Assembly (NCBI GenBank): GCA_023663815.1
Contig: JAMPGS010000012.1
Span: 1-42,843 of the forward strand
Direction of reading: 5' to 3'
DNA: 42,843 nucleotides
Source of the DNA: Clostridium sp.
Lineage (GTDB): Bacteria; Bacillota; Clostridia; Lachnospirales; Lachnospiraceae
In this document: piece by piece, positions 7,139 through 15,705 of the stretch
How positions within the stretch are numbered: the first letter of the stretch is position 1
How the letters are laid out: each line of letters opens with the position of its first letter
Position numbers and translations under genes: made by a program
The notes under the pieces: generated by a model
Told to the model about the DNA's origin: nothing
Seen by the model: the letters and a program-made list of their open reading frames with translations, nothing else
Database searches by the model: none

Positions 7139-8332
7139 ATGGAAAAAGTACGTTTTGGCTTAATTGGTATCGGCGCACAGGGCGGCGCGTATGCAGGATT
7201 TCTTACAGGCAGGGGAGGGATGTCGGGTATGCCCGCGCCTGAATGTCCCCCTCACTGTGCGTTAGGCGCGCTGTGCGATATTGACCCGGAAAAGGAGGCA
7301 ATGTGCAGGGAAAAATATCCTGAGTATCCCTTCTACACGGATTGGAAGGATATGGTGAATTCCGGCAATGTGGACGCAGTTATCACGACGGTTCCCCATT
7401 ATCTTCACACGGAAATTGCCATTTACTGTTTAGAGCATGGAATGAACGTTCTTGTGGAAAAGCCTGCGGGCGTGTACGCAAAGGCGGTTCAGGAAATGAA
7501 CGAGTGTGCGGCCGCCCATCCCGACGTTGCTTTTGGCATTATGTTTAATCAGCGCACCAACAAGCTTTATCAGAAAATAAAAGAAATTGTTGCTTCCGGC
7601 GAATTGGGCGAGCTCCGCCGCACAAGCTGGATTATCAATTCTTGGTGGCGTCCGGACAGCTATTATAAGCAGAGCGAGTGGCGCGCCACATGGGGCGGAG
7701 AGGGCGGCGGCGTCCTTGTAAATCAGGCCCCTCATCAGCTAGACCTCTGGCAGTGGATTTGCGGCGTGCCCAGCAAGGTATACGCAAAGTGTCTGTACGG
7801 CTGCCACAGGGATATTGTTGTGGAAAACGACGTAACGGTTGTCACGGAGTATCCCAACGGCGCAACGGGAAGCTTTGTCACGTGTACCCATGACCCCATT
7901 GGCACGGACCGTCTGGAAATTGATTTGAAGGGCGGCAAGATTGTGGTTGACGGCAGCGCAAAGGCAACCGTTTACCGTCTCAAGAAGGACGAGGATGAGC
8001 TCAACGCTTCCCTGAGCATGGGCGAGCTGTCAAGACTGACCAGCGGAAATTCCGCGGGGGCAAACGAGCTGTACACAATAGAAGAGTTTGAAAATACGGA
8101 CGGCTGGGGCCTGCAGCACGTTACGGTGATGGAGAACTTTGCCCTGCATATTTTAAAGGGAGAAGAGCTTCTTGCTCCCGGCTCCGACGGAATCAACGGC
8201 GTAAATTTGGCGAATGCGATTCTGTTATCCTCATGGCTTGGCAAAGAGGTAGACAATCCGGTGGACGAGGATTTGTATTTGGCGGAGTTAAATAAAAAGA
8301 TTGCAGAGGAAGGGAAATTTCCTACCCGTTAG
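7139..8332 (+). CDS. Gfo/Idh/MocA family NAD(P)-dependent oxidoreductase
   Basis: This is a 397-residue enzyme. Its N-terminal Rossmann domain begins FGLIGIGAQGGAYAG, with a glycine-rich loop slightly altered from GxGxxG and then CDIDPE. The family EKPAG motif is near residue 106. The C-terminal substrate domain carries GGGVLVNQAPHQLDLWQW, whose histidine is the usual catalytic residue. Family members oxidise or reduce cyclic polyols, sugars and glycosides using tightly held NAD(P). The ATG has AAAGGAGA upstream. It follows the first isomerase by 19 bases and precedes a second, shorter member of the family. Confidence 0.93.
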   Translation: MEKVRFGLIGIGAQGGAYAGFLTGRGGMSGMPAPECPPHCALGALCDIDPEKEAMCREKYPEYPFYTDWKDMVNSGNVDAVITTVPHYLHTEIAIYCLEHGMNVLVEKPAGVYAKAVQEMNECAAAHPDVAFGIMFNQRTNKLYQKIKEIVASGELGELRRTSWIINSWWRPDSYYKQSEWRATWGGEGGGVLVNQAPHQLDLWQWICGVPSKVYAKCLYGCHRDIVVENDVTVVTEYPNGATGSFVTCTHDPIGTDRLEIDLKGGKIVVDGSAKATVYRLKKDEDELNASLSMGELSRLTSGNSAGANELYTIEEFENTDGWGLQHVTVMENFALHILKGEELLAPGSDGINGVNLANAILLSSWLGKEVDNPVDEDLYLAELNKKIAEEGKFPTR

Positions 8333-8350
8333 GAAAGAATTGAGGAAAAA

Positions 8351-9352
8351 ATGAAACGAGCGGCAATTATCGGTCTGGGAGATATTTCAGGAATTCATAT
8401 CGGGGCGATTGAGAAAAACCCGGAGATTACCTTGGCGGCAGTCTGCGACATCGACGAGGCGGCAAGGGAGCGCGCACCGGAGAAGGTTCCTTTTTACACG
8501 GATTTTAAAGAAATGATAAAAAAGGAACAGCCGGATGCAGTGCATATATGCCTGCCTCATTATCTGCATGTTCCGGTATCATGTGAAGCGGCGGAAATGG
8601 GCGTCCATGTGTTTTGCGAAAAGCCCGTGGCGATGAACAGAAAGGAGGCGGAGCAGTTTGCCGCCTTTGAGGCGTCCCATCCGAAGCTTTACATAGGCGT
8701 TTGCCTCCAAAACCGCTTCAACGAATCTGTGGAAATGCTAAAGGAGATTATTTCAGGCGGCGAGTACGGTCAGGTCACAGGGACGAGAGGAATCGTCCCT
8801 TGGGCCAGAGAAAAATCCTATTATGACGTAAAGCCATGGAGGGGAAAATGGGAGACCGCAGGGGGCGGCTGTATGATTAATCAGTCTGTCCACACGCTGG
8901 ATTTGCTTTATTTCCTCGGCGGCCCTATTGCCGAGGTGAAAGCGTCGGTGTCCCAGATATTGGAATACGGCATCGAGGTCGAGGACACGGTAGCGGCAAA
9001 CCTTATCTATGAAAATGGCGCGCGGGGACTGTTTATGGCGACGAACGCAAATTATAAAAACGAGAGCGTGCAGATATCTGTTCAAATGGAAAAAGCGGAG
9101 TTTGCCATTATCGACAACGTGCTTTATCGCTGCGGGCAGGACGGAGATAGGGAGCGGCTTGTGGAGGACGAGAAGATGCCGGGCACAAAGTTTTATTACG
9201 GCGCCAGCCACGGAAAGCTGATTGCAAAGTTTTACAGGGAAATTGAGACGGGCGGCCGGGATTATGTGCACGTAAGGGATGCGGTTATGAGTATGCGCCT
9301 AATCGACGCGATTCAGGAGTCCGGCCGGACAGGCAAAAAAGTGGAAGTATAA
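8351..9352 (+). CDS. Gfo/Idh/MocA family oxidoreductase, second paralog
   Basis: This 333-residue paralog has the Rossmann start AAIIGLGDISGIHIGAI, then CDIDEA, the EKPVA motif and GGGCMINQSVHTLDLLYFLGG with the conserved histidine. It is shorter than its neighbour and diverges in the C-terminal domain, so the two enzymes probably act on different intermediates or in opposite directions (one oxidising, one reducing). The gap to the upstream gene is 18 bases and contains GAGGAAAAA. A GCGCGCCTG/CAGGCGCG inverted repeat lies downstream (about 9379-9416) in the 125-base gap before the next gene. Confidence 0.92.
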   Translation: MKRAAIIGLGDISGIHIGAIEKNPEITLAAVCDIDEAARERAPEKVPFYTDFKEMIKKEQPDAVHICLPHYLHVPVSCEAAEMGVHVFCEKPVAMNRKEAEQFAAFEASHPKLYIGVCLQNRFNESVEMLKEIISGGEYGQVTGTRGIVPWAREKSYYDVKPWRGKWETAGGGCMINQSVHTLDLLYFLGGPIAEVKASVSQILEYGIEVEDTVAANLIYENGARGLFMATNANYKNESVQISVQMEKAEFAIIDNVLYRCGQDGDRERLVEDEKMPGTKFYYGASHGKLIAKFYREIETGGRDYVHVRDAVMSMRLIDAIQESGRTGKKVEV

Positions 9353-9477
9353 AACAAAAAACAGCAAATGCTCTACGGCGCGCCTGCAGGGGAGGAAGAC
9401 ATTTTACAGGCGCGTTGGGCGGCTGGGAGCTGCGGCGTGCAAAGGGCGTTTGCAAAACTGAATAAAAGGAGTAAAAA

Positions 9478-10329
9478 ATGGACAGAGGACTTATTGGAAT
9501 TCAAATGAGCACAATTAAAAATAAGATTGGCGAGCTGGGGGCCTATGGGACGTTGAAGGCCTGCGCGGAGCTGGGGTATCACTGTGTGGAAATCAGCCAG
9601 ATTCCCATGACGCCTGAAAACGTGTCGGGAATGAAGAAGGCCTGCGACGAGTTTGGCATCAAGGTGGCGGCCTGCACGGCGGCTTTGGAGCCCATGGCTC
9701 CCGGAATGGCGGGCGAGTATCTGGTGAGCGACTTTGATAAAATCGTCGCGGACTGCAAGGCTTTGGACACCAACATGCTGCGCATTGGAATGATGCCCAT
9801 GAACTGCATGGGAAGCAGGGAAAAGATTATTGACTTTGTAAAGCGCGCGGACGAGATGGCCCTCAGGCTGAAAGAGCATGACATCGACTTATATTACCAC
9901 AATCACCATCTTGAGTTTGTGAAATACGACGGCGAGTATCTGCTTGACATCATCAAGGATACCACGAAGCAGATGGGCTTTGAGCTGGATATCCATTGGA
10001 TTCAAAGAGGCGGAGAAAATCCCGTTGAGTTTATAAAGAAATACGCCGGACGTATCCGTCTGCTTCATTTGAAGGACTACCGCGTTACCGAGATGAAGCT
10101 GACAGAGGGCGCGGACTTTATGCATACCTTCAACAATGTAGTGCAGTTTGCGGAGGTTGGCGAGGGAAGTCTTCCTATTAAAGAGTGTATTGAAGCTGGG
10201 CTGGCAGGCGGCAGCGAGTATTTCTTAATTGAGCAGGACGACACTTACGGCAGAGACCAGTTTGAGAGTTTAAAAATCAGCAGGGACAATTTGATTGCCC
10301 TTGGATATGGAGATTGGTTTAATATCTAA
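9478..10329 (+). CDS. sugar phosphate isomerase/epimerase, IolE-like TIM barrel
   Basis: This 283-residue TIM-barrel protein of the xylose isomerase-like superfamily has the metal-site segments YYHNHHLEF, GFELDIHWIQRGG, LLHLKDYR and YFLIEQDD. The NHHLEF and LDIHW patterns resemble the inosose dehydratase/sugar epimerase branch of the family. ATG 9478 follows AAAAGGAG. It is the second isomerase of the operon and differs strongly in sequence from the first, implying a distinct step. It is followed one base later by the LacI-type regulator. Confidence 0.87.
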   Translation: MDRGLIGIQMSTIKNKIGELGAYGTLKACAELGYHCVEISQIPMTPENVSGMKKACDEFGIKVAACTAALEPMAPGMAGEYLVSDFDKIVADCKALDTNMLRIGMMPMNCMGSREKIIDFVKRADEMALRLKEHDIDLYYHNHHLEFVKYDGEYLLDIIKDTTKQMGFELDIHWIQRGGENPVEFIKKYAGRIRLLHLKDYRVTEMKLTEGADFMHTFNNVVQFAEVGEGSLPIKECIEAGLAGGSEYFLIEQDDTYGRDQFESLKISRDNLIALGYGDWFNI

Positions 10330-10330
10330 A

Positions 10331-11368
10331 ATGAGAAAAGTAACAATTCAAAGCATGGCGAGAGAGCTGGGTTTTTCCAGAAATACGGTATCTATGGCGC
10401 TGAAAGGCAATGAGACGGTGGCGCCGCAAACGCGGGAAATGATTTTGCGGTATGCCAGAGCGGTAGGATATTCGGGAGTAATTTCCGCGGCGGAAGAAGC
10501 GGAAGCCGACCAGGGAAATACTTACCACATTATGATTTTGCGCAAATCAGATATGGCCGTTTATTGGGATAAGATTATCAGCGGGATATCCGAGGAAGCC
10601 TGCCAGAACCAGTGTCAGACGCAGGTGGCGGTGGTGACGGACGAGGCGGAGCAGAAGCTTCAGCTTCCTCTTGGCCTTGACGGGAGTATTCACGCGGTTT
10701 TTTGTACAAAATTGCTGAAGCGGAGCTACCTAAAAAAGATAAGGGAAATGGGAATTCAGATTTATCTGTTGGACAACTTTAAGGGCGAGGAGGGGGAGCA
10801 GCTAGGCGACGTGGTAAAGATGGAAAGCTTCCATGCCGTGATGAAGCTGACCCGGCATCTTTTAAGCCAGGGCTTGACCCGGATTGGGTTCTTAAATGAA
10901 AACAGCAGTTCCTATGAATCTATGAACGACCGTTACAGCGGCTATTTGTACGCGATGGCGGAAGCCGGAATCGAGCCCGATTCCAGCATTGTAATGCCGG
11001 ACGTTGACAGCAGTATTTTTTATTTTCCGGAAACCTTTGAGAAAATAATCGAGAGCTATGAAGAACTTCCAGAGGCGGTAGTCTGCGGCAACGATTCCAT
11101 TGCAAAGTATTTAACGCAGGCGTTTCGCAAAAAAGGCGTCCGGGTGCCGGAGGACGTGGCCGTTACCGGCTTCGACAACGATGAGGAGGATATGCTGTCG
11201 CCCTTTTTTACCACGGTGAACGTGGATGCCAAATGGCTTGGGAAGCGGATGGTACAGTGCTTCTGGTGGAGAATAAGGCATCCAGACGCGCCCTATGAAA
11301 AAATTGCCGTCTCCGGTCAGGTGGTGATACGGAAATCCTCATGCCGACAGAAAAAAAACGAAAAGTGA
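10331..11368 (+). CDS. LacI family transcriptional regulator
   Basis: This 345-residue repressor-type protein has an N-terminal LacI helix-turn-helix (VTIQSMARELGFSRNTVSMA, then LKGNETVAPQTRE) and a periplasmic-binding-protein-like sensor domain ending in VPEDVAVTGFDNDEED. I use ATG 10331, one base after the upstream stop codon, because the helix-turn-helix normally begins within the first few residues; an in-frame TTG at 10295 would add twelve. No strong ribosome site is visible, which suggests translational coupling. It most likely controls the preceding isomerase/oxidoreductase genes in response to their substrate. Confidence 0.93.
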   Translation: MRKVTIQSMARELGFSRNTVSMALKGNETVAPQTREMILRYARAVGYSGVISAAEEAEADQGNTYHIMILRKSDMAVYWDKIISGISEEACQNQCQTQVAVVTDEAEQKLQLPLGLDGSIHAVFCTKLLKRSYLKKIREMGIQIYLLDNFKGEEGEQLGDVVKMESFHAVMKLTRHLLSQGLTRIGFLNENSSSYESMNDRYSGYLYAMAEAGIEPDSSIVMPDVDSSIFYFPETFEKIIESYEELPEAVVCGNDSIAKYLTQAFRKKGVRVPEDVAVTGFDNDEEDMLSPFFTTVNVDAKWLGKRMVQCFWWRIRHPDAPYEKIAVSGQVVIRKSSCRQKKNEK

Positions 11369-11390
11369 AAAGCTGGAGGCAGCAGAGACT

Positions 11391-11460
11391 GTGAAAATTT
11401 GCAGGCTAAAAAGTCTGTAAATAGAAAAATTTGTAAGCAAAAGAATTGTAAAAAGAAGCA
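11391..11460. repeat. degenerate short direct repeats, about 16-17 bp
   Basis: Four loosely related AT-rich units follow each other after the LacI gene: AAAATTTGCAGGCTAA, AAAGTCTGTAAATAGAA, AAATTTGTAAGCAAAA and GAATTGTAAAAAGAA. They share the core AATTTGTAA. The units are imperfect and the array is short, so this may be slippage-derived sequence without function. Confidence 0.4.
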
Positions 11461-11490
11461 GCAGGCCGTTGAAGGACGAATGTTGCCATA

Positions 11491-11519
11491 AGAGCCCGGA
11501 ATATTGCCGGGCTCTTTTT
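11491..11519 (+). terminator. intrinsic terminator of the isomerase/oxidoreductase/LacI operon
   Basis: AGAGCCCGG (11491-11499) pairs perfectly with CCGGGCTCT (11507-11515) around a 7-base loop, followed by five T. Confidence 0.9.
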
Positions 11520-11603
11520 GATACAACTGCGATGGATTTTTGTTTGACAGAGTTTTTCAATAAGCACAGGAAACAGAGGGTTTATTAAAACGGCATTTAT
11601 GTG

Positions 11604-12476
11604 TTAAAAAATACCGCCTGCCTTAAACTTCATAATCATTTCGCGGGTGAGGCTTACGTTGTCGTCCGCAAGGTCTATCTCATTGCGGCCAAACCATCCG
11701 GCCTCCGCCAATTCGTTTTTATCTAATGTGATTTTGTCGTCGCCGTCAAGGTCGCAGAAAAATCCCATCAGGAGGCTGCCGGAAAAGGCCCACGGCTGGC
11801 TTTTATAGTAGCGGATATTTTTCACCTTCAAACCAACTTCCTCCATGACTTCTCTGGCCACGGTCTGCTCGGCGTTTTCCCCAATTTCCGTAAATCCGGC
11901 AATCAGGGCGTAATTTGTGTAAGGACGGCCCGCATATTTGCTCATAAGAATCTTATCGCCGTTTAGAACGCCCACAATGACGGCGGGAGAAATTCTCGGA
12001 TAAACTGTATTGTGACATAGGGGGCAGAAAAGCATCCTTTCCTTATGGTCGGGCTTCATTTGGTGTCCGCACCGCCCGCAGAAGGAGTTGGCCTCATACC
12101 AGCCGAAAAGGTGGTGCGCGGTAATGCCCGCAAAAGCGGTGTGCCTTGACATTGCCGTGCGGAAAACGCGCACATTTTCATAGGAATAACCGGGAAGGGT
12201 CACAGTTGGGGAATGACCGGCTGCATCAGAATTGCCCGCATTGTATTGCTGTGCGGAAGGAGCGGCGAGGAAGTATCGGTATTCGTCGATGGAAAATAGA
12301 TAGTGGTAGGTAAGCGAGTATTCCCGCAATTCTTTCAAGGTCGGGTATCTGAGCTTGCTATCCTGAAAACGTATCAATACGGTATTTTTATGGAAAACTA
12401 AAATAAAATCCTTTTCAGAAGGAGTTATATCGCGGTATTCGTTGCGGTAAATTTTCGGGTAAATATCTTGTATCAT
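11604..12476 (-). CDS. nudC: NAD(+)/NADH pyrophosphatase, Nudix family
   Basis: This 290-residue cytosolic hydrolase cleaves NADH/NAD+ to NMN(H) and AMP; relatives also remove NAD caps from RNA. A four-cysteine zinc ribbon (Cys133, Cys136, Cys151, Cys154; CGRCGH...CPLC) precedes the Nudix box at 194-216 (GFTEIGENAEQTVAREVMEEVG). The NudC hallmark SQPWAF then appears at 226-231, with Ser in place of the usual following Pro. The N-terminal domain is divergent. It is the first of only three - strand genes and is convergent with the LacI operon. Confidence 0.93.
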   Translation of the reverse strand: MIQDIYPKIYRNEYRDITPSEKDFILVFHKNTVLIRFQDSKLRYPTLKELREYSLTYHYLFSIDEYRYFLAAPSAQQYNAGNSDAAGHSPTVTLPGYSYENVRVFRTAMSRHTAFAGITAHHLFGWYEANSFCGRCGHQMKPDHKERMLFCPLCHNTVYPRISPAVIVGVLNGDKILMSKYAGRPYTNYALIAGFTEIGENAEQTVAREVMEEVGLKVKNIRYYKSQPWAFSGSLLMGFFCDLDGDDKITLDKNELAEAGWFGRNEIDLADDNVSLTREMIMKFKAGGIF

Positions 12477-12548
12477 TTTTGTGCGGTCCTTTCTCGGTGA
12501 AAAGAAGATACTGTTTATAGGGCGGTTTAAATTTTTATAGAAGTAAAA

Positions 12549-12577
12549 TTGTTTCTGTGATAGTATATCTATATATT
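12549..12577 (+). promoter_or_regulatory. probable promoter of the Rpn-like gene
   Basis: TTGTTT (12549-12554) and TATATT (12572-12577) are separated by 17 bases. The pair lies 61 bases before the chosen GTG start. Confidence 0.5.
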
Positions 12578-12637
12578 ATAGCGTGTTATTCGGATGCGCA
12601 AGAAAGAATTGACGATAAAAAGGAGGTGTTTGCGGCG

Positions 12638-13564
12638 GTGGAAAAAGAAAATAGAGAATATAAGGACAGCGTTTTTGTAGACTTATTTTACAGCGACGAG
12701 ACATCGAAGAAAAATTTGTTGAGTTTATATAATGCGCTTCACAATACGTCTTTTCAGGATGAAGGGCTTATTCGGAAGGTAAAAATAGACGACGTTTTAT
12801 ATAAGAATTTTAAGAATGATATTTCTTTTGAAATCAATGGAAAAGTGATTGTCTTTGGGGAGCATCAAAGCACGGTGAATCCTAACATGCCGCTCAGGTG
12901 CCTTTTATACGCTGGGAGGGCTTATGAACAGTTGGTAGACGAGGATGCACGGTATAAGACCGAATTGGTGAAAATACCAACGCCGGAATTTTATACCCTT
13001 TATAATGGAAAGAAAAATTTCCCCGTCCAAAAGGAACTGCGCCTATCGGATGCCTTTATAGAGCAATCAGGCAAAGCTTACATGGAATTGAAGGTGGAAG
13101 TTATCAATATCAATGCGGATAAGGCTCACGAAATTTTAGGGAAATGCAAGGTGTTGCGGGAATACAGCTTGTTTATTGATACGGTCAGGAAATATGCTGG
13201 CGAGGGCGACGCCATCAAAAAGGCAATTGACGAGTGTATTAAAAATGGAATATTAGAAGATTATTTAAAAAGAAAAGGCAGCGAGGTGAGAAATATGTTG
13301 ATAGCCGAGTACAGTTATGAAAGAGACATACAGGTAAAGCAGCAGGAGGCAAGGCAGATAGGAAAACAGGAAGGAAAGCAAGAAGGAAGACGGGAAGGAA
13401 GGCGAGAGGGAAGGCGAGAGGGAAAGCAGGAAGGAATGTTGCTGTCCTCCATTATATTCCGCGAACTGCGGGAAAATCCCGACGTGTCAAACAGTCAAAT
13501 TTCGGAGAAGCTGGGCTGCTCGCCGGAGGATGTGGACAACGTCAGAAAGATGTTTGGTATATAG
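12638..13564 (+). CDS. Rpn family PD-(D/E)XK nuclease / putative transposase
   Basis: This 308-residue protein resembles the Rpn (YhgA-like, recombination-promoting nuclease) family that is multicopy in clostridia. After YKDSVFVDLFYSDE comes NDISFEINGKVIVFGEHQST, which provides the Asp and Glu-x-Gln of the PD-(D/E)XK nuclease core. The C terminus has six 12-base repeats (13361-13432) encoding G-K/R-Q/R-E, then a predicted helix-turn-helix-like NSQISEKLGCSPEDVDNVR. I chose GTG 12638 because AAGGAGG is about 10 bases upstream; the in-frame GTG at 12557 lies beside the promoter. Family members cut DNA and are linked to mobility; no terminal repeats are visible here. Confidence 0.82.
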   Translation: MEKENREYKDSVFVDLFYSDETSKKNLLSLYNALHNTSFQDEGLIRKVKIDDVLYKNFKNDISFEINGKVIVFGEHQSTVNPNMPLRCLLYAGRAYEQLVDEDARYKTELVKIPTPEFYTLYNGKKNFPVQKELRLSDAFIEQSGKAYMELKVEVININADKAHEILGKCKVLREYSLFIDTVRKYAGEGDAIKKAIDECIKNGILEDYLKRKGSEVRNMLIAEYSYERDIQVKQQEARQIGKQEGKQEGRREGRREGRREGKQEGMLLSSIIFRELRENPDVSNSQISEKLGCSPEDVDNVRKMFGI

Positions 13565-13614
13565 TGTATAGATATTAAGAAGCAACATTACACAGCCACG
13601 AAAGGACTTCCACT

Positions 13615-14622
13615 ATGAAATGGTTAAAATTTAAGATAAAAACCCTCGCCGATGCTGAGGATATCATTATCAGCACGCTCTATGATATTGGCCTTGAGGG
13701 AGCGCAGATAGAGGACAAGGTACCTTTGACCGCATTGGAAAAAGAGCAGATGTTTGTGGATATTCTTCCCGACGGCCCTGAGGACGACGGAATTGCATAT
13801 CTCAGCTTTTTTGTGGAGGAGAAGGAAGGAAGCGAAAAAGCGCAGGGAAGCAAGTATCCGCCGCTTCTCCTAAACGGGGAGGAGATTGTGGCGGAGGAAA
13901 TCTTAGAGAAAGTGAAGGTGGAGCTGGAAGCTTTGCGTAGCTTTATGGATATCGGTGAAGGCGCCGTGATAATGGAGGAAACCGAGGACATTGACTGGAT
14001 AAACAATTGGAAGCAGTATTTTCACCAGTTTGCGATAGACGACGTGCTGGTGGTTCCTTCATGGGAGGAGGCCGCGGCGGGGGACAAAATGGTGCTGCAC
14101 ATTGACCCTGGAACCGCTTTCGGGACGGGGATGCACGATACCACCCAGCTTTGCATTAGGGCGCTGCGAAAATTTGTCACGGAGGAAACAGTACTTTTAG
14201 ACGTGGGTACCGGAAGCGGAATTCTGGCGATTCTTTCCATCATGTTTGGGGCGAAAAAGGCGGTGGGGACGGACCTTGACCCCTGCGCCATAGAAGCCGT
14301 TAAGGAAAATAAAGAGGCGAATGGAATTGCCGACGAGGCGTTTCGCCTGATTATTGGAAATATTATTACGGATAAGGCTGTTCAGGATGAAGTTGGCTAT
14401 GGGTGTTACGATATCGTGGCGGCGAATATTTTGGCGGAGGTTCTTGAGGAACTAACGCCTGTGATTGTGCGCCAGTTAAAAAAAGGCGGTATTTACATTA
14501 CGTCGGGCATTATTGACGATAAGGAGAAGTTGGTAGTGGAAGCTGTAAGGAAAGCGGGCCTTGAAGTGCTTGAGGTGAATTATCAGGGAGAATGGGTAGG
14601 AGTGGTCGCCCGGAAGAACTGA
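13615..14622 (+). CDS. prmA: ribosomal protein L11 methyltransferase
   Basis: This 335-residue SAM-dependent enzyme methylates ribosomal protein L11. It has an N-terminal L11-recognition domain (KWLKFKIKTLADAEDIIISTLYDIG) and a class I methyltransferase domain. Diagnostic segments are DPGTAFGTGMHDTTQLC, the SAM motif DVGTGSG (196-202), DLDPCAIEAVKEN and NILAEVL. Length fits the family. It is followed at 142 bases by rsmE, the common clostridial order. The intergenic 14623-14764 shows no terminator. Confidence 0.96.
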   Translation: MKWLKFKIKTLADAEDIIISTLYDIGLEGAQIEDKVPLTALEKEQMFVDILPDGPEDDGIAYLSFFVEEKEGSEKAQGSKYPPLLLNGEEIVAEEILEKVKVELEALRSFMDIGEGAVIMEETEDIDWINNWKQYFHQFAIDDVLVVPSWEEAAAGDKMVLHIDPGTAFGTGMHDTTQLCIRALRKFVTEETVLLDVGTGSGILAILSIMFGAKKAVGTDLDPCAIEAVKENKEANGIADEAFRLIIGNIITDKAVQDEVGYGCYDIVAANILAEVLEELTPVIVRQLKKGGIYITSGIIDDKEKLVVEAVRKAGLEVLEVNYQGEWVGVVARKN

Positions 14623-14764
14623 TTTTTTGGCGGCGGTAAAAGGGCAGACTAGGAGCCCGCGAATATTTGAGGACAGCCATGGACGATGGGGCAAGGCAGG
14701 TTAAGGACGCGGGGCGGCTATTTTCCGACTGCCGTTAATTTGGAAGAAAAGGTCGAATTAAAAT

Positions 14765-15517
14765 ATGCATCAATTTTTTGTGGAGCCGTATCAGATTCAA
14801 GGAAAAAGAGTTGTGATTAGAGGCAAAGACGTCAATCATATTAAAAATGTCCTGCGAATGAAGCCGGGGGAAGAAATTTCTATAAGCAACGGGGAGGACG
14901 GAAGGGAATACCGCTGTGGCATTGAGGAGATAACGGAGGAGGAGGTTATCTGCAGACTGCGCTTTATCAAGGAGGACGGCTTGGAGCTGCCTTCAAGGAT
15001 TTATCTTTTTCAGGGGCTCCCCAAGGCTGACAAGATGGAGCTGATTATTCAAAAAGCGGTGGAGCTTGGGGCATATGAAGTGATACCGGTGGCCTGCAGG
15101 CGGTCGGTGGTAAAGTTAGACGGGAAGAAAGCGGCGGCCAAAAGCGCAAGATGGCAGGGCATTGCCGAGGCGGCGGCAAAGCAGAGCAGGCGGGGGATTA
15201 TCCCTAAAGTACAGAATGTGATGGACTTTCAGGAGGCGCTATGTTATAGCAGCAAGATAAAAGTAAAGCTGATACCCTACGAGCTGGCAGGAGAAGCGGG
15301 CGGAACTATGGAAAGAACCAGAGAGATTATAAGTGGTATTAAGCCGGGGGACGATGCAGCTGTGTTTATCGGGCCGGAGGGCGGCTTTGAGGAGGAGGAG
15401 GTTGCGCAGGCGATGGAGGCAGGCGCGGAGCCGATTACCTTGGGGCGGCGTATTTTGCGGACAGAGACGGCGGGAATGACAGTGCTTTCTATAATAATGT
15501 ACCATTTGGAGCAATAG
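14765..15517 (+). CDS. rsmE: 16S rRNA (uracil-1498-N3)-methyltransferase
   Basis: This 250-residue SPOUT-class methyltransferase modifies U1498 of 16S rRNA. An N-terminal PUA-like domain begins HQFFVEPYQIQG. The C-terminal trefoil-knot region carries LPKADKMELIIQKAVELGAYE, FIGPEGGFEEEE and LGRRILRTETAGM, all typical of RsmE. It lies downstream of prmA, a pairing seen widely in Firmicutes. The following gap (15518-15705) contains no clear terminator, so transcription may continue into the cysteine desulfurase. Confidence 0.96.
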   Translation: MHQFFVEPYQIQGKRVVIRGKDVNHIKNVLRMKPGEEISISNGEDGREYRCGIEEITEEEVICRLRFIKEDGLELPSRIYLFQGLPKADKMELIIQKAVELGAYEVIPVACRRSVVKLDGKKAAAKSARWQGIAEAAAKQSRRGIIPKVQNVMDFQEALCYSSKIKVKLIPYELAGEAGGTMERTREIISGIKPGDDAAVFIGPEGGFEEEEVAQAMEAGAEPITLGRRILRTETAGMTVLSIIMYHLEQ

Positions 15518-15705
15518 TCATATAGTAATAGTAAGCGATAGCAAGCGGCATAACAAATTTCTCTTTCCAGTTCCTGCAAGCCATATATGGAAGCTTTTGC
15601 AGACCTGAAAAGGAAATTTTTGATGCCGCTGACTATAGGATAAGAACGAATACTCTGTTCAGAAAGGCCATTAAGCACGAAAACTGTGCGGAAATGAGGA
15701 GAATT

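Noticed and set aside
12557-13564. Rpn-like gene as part of a complete insertion sequence
   Set aside because: No terminal inverted repeats or target duplication could be found around it.
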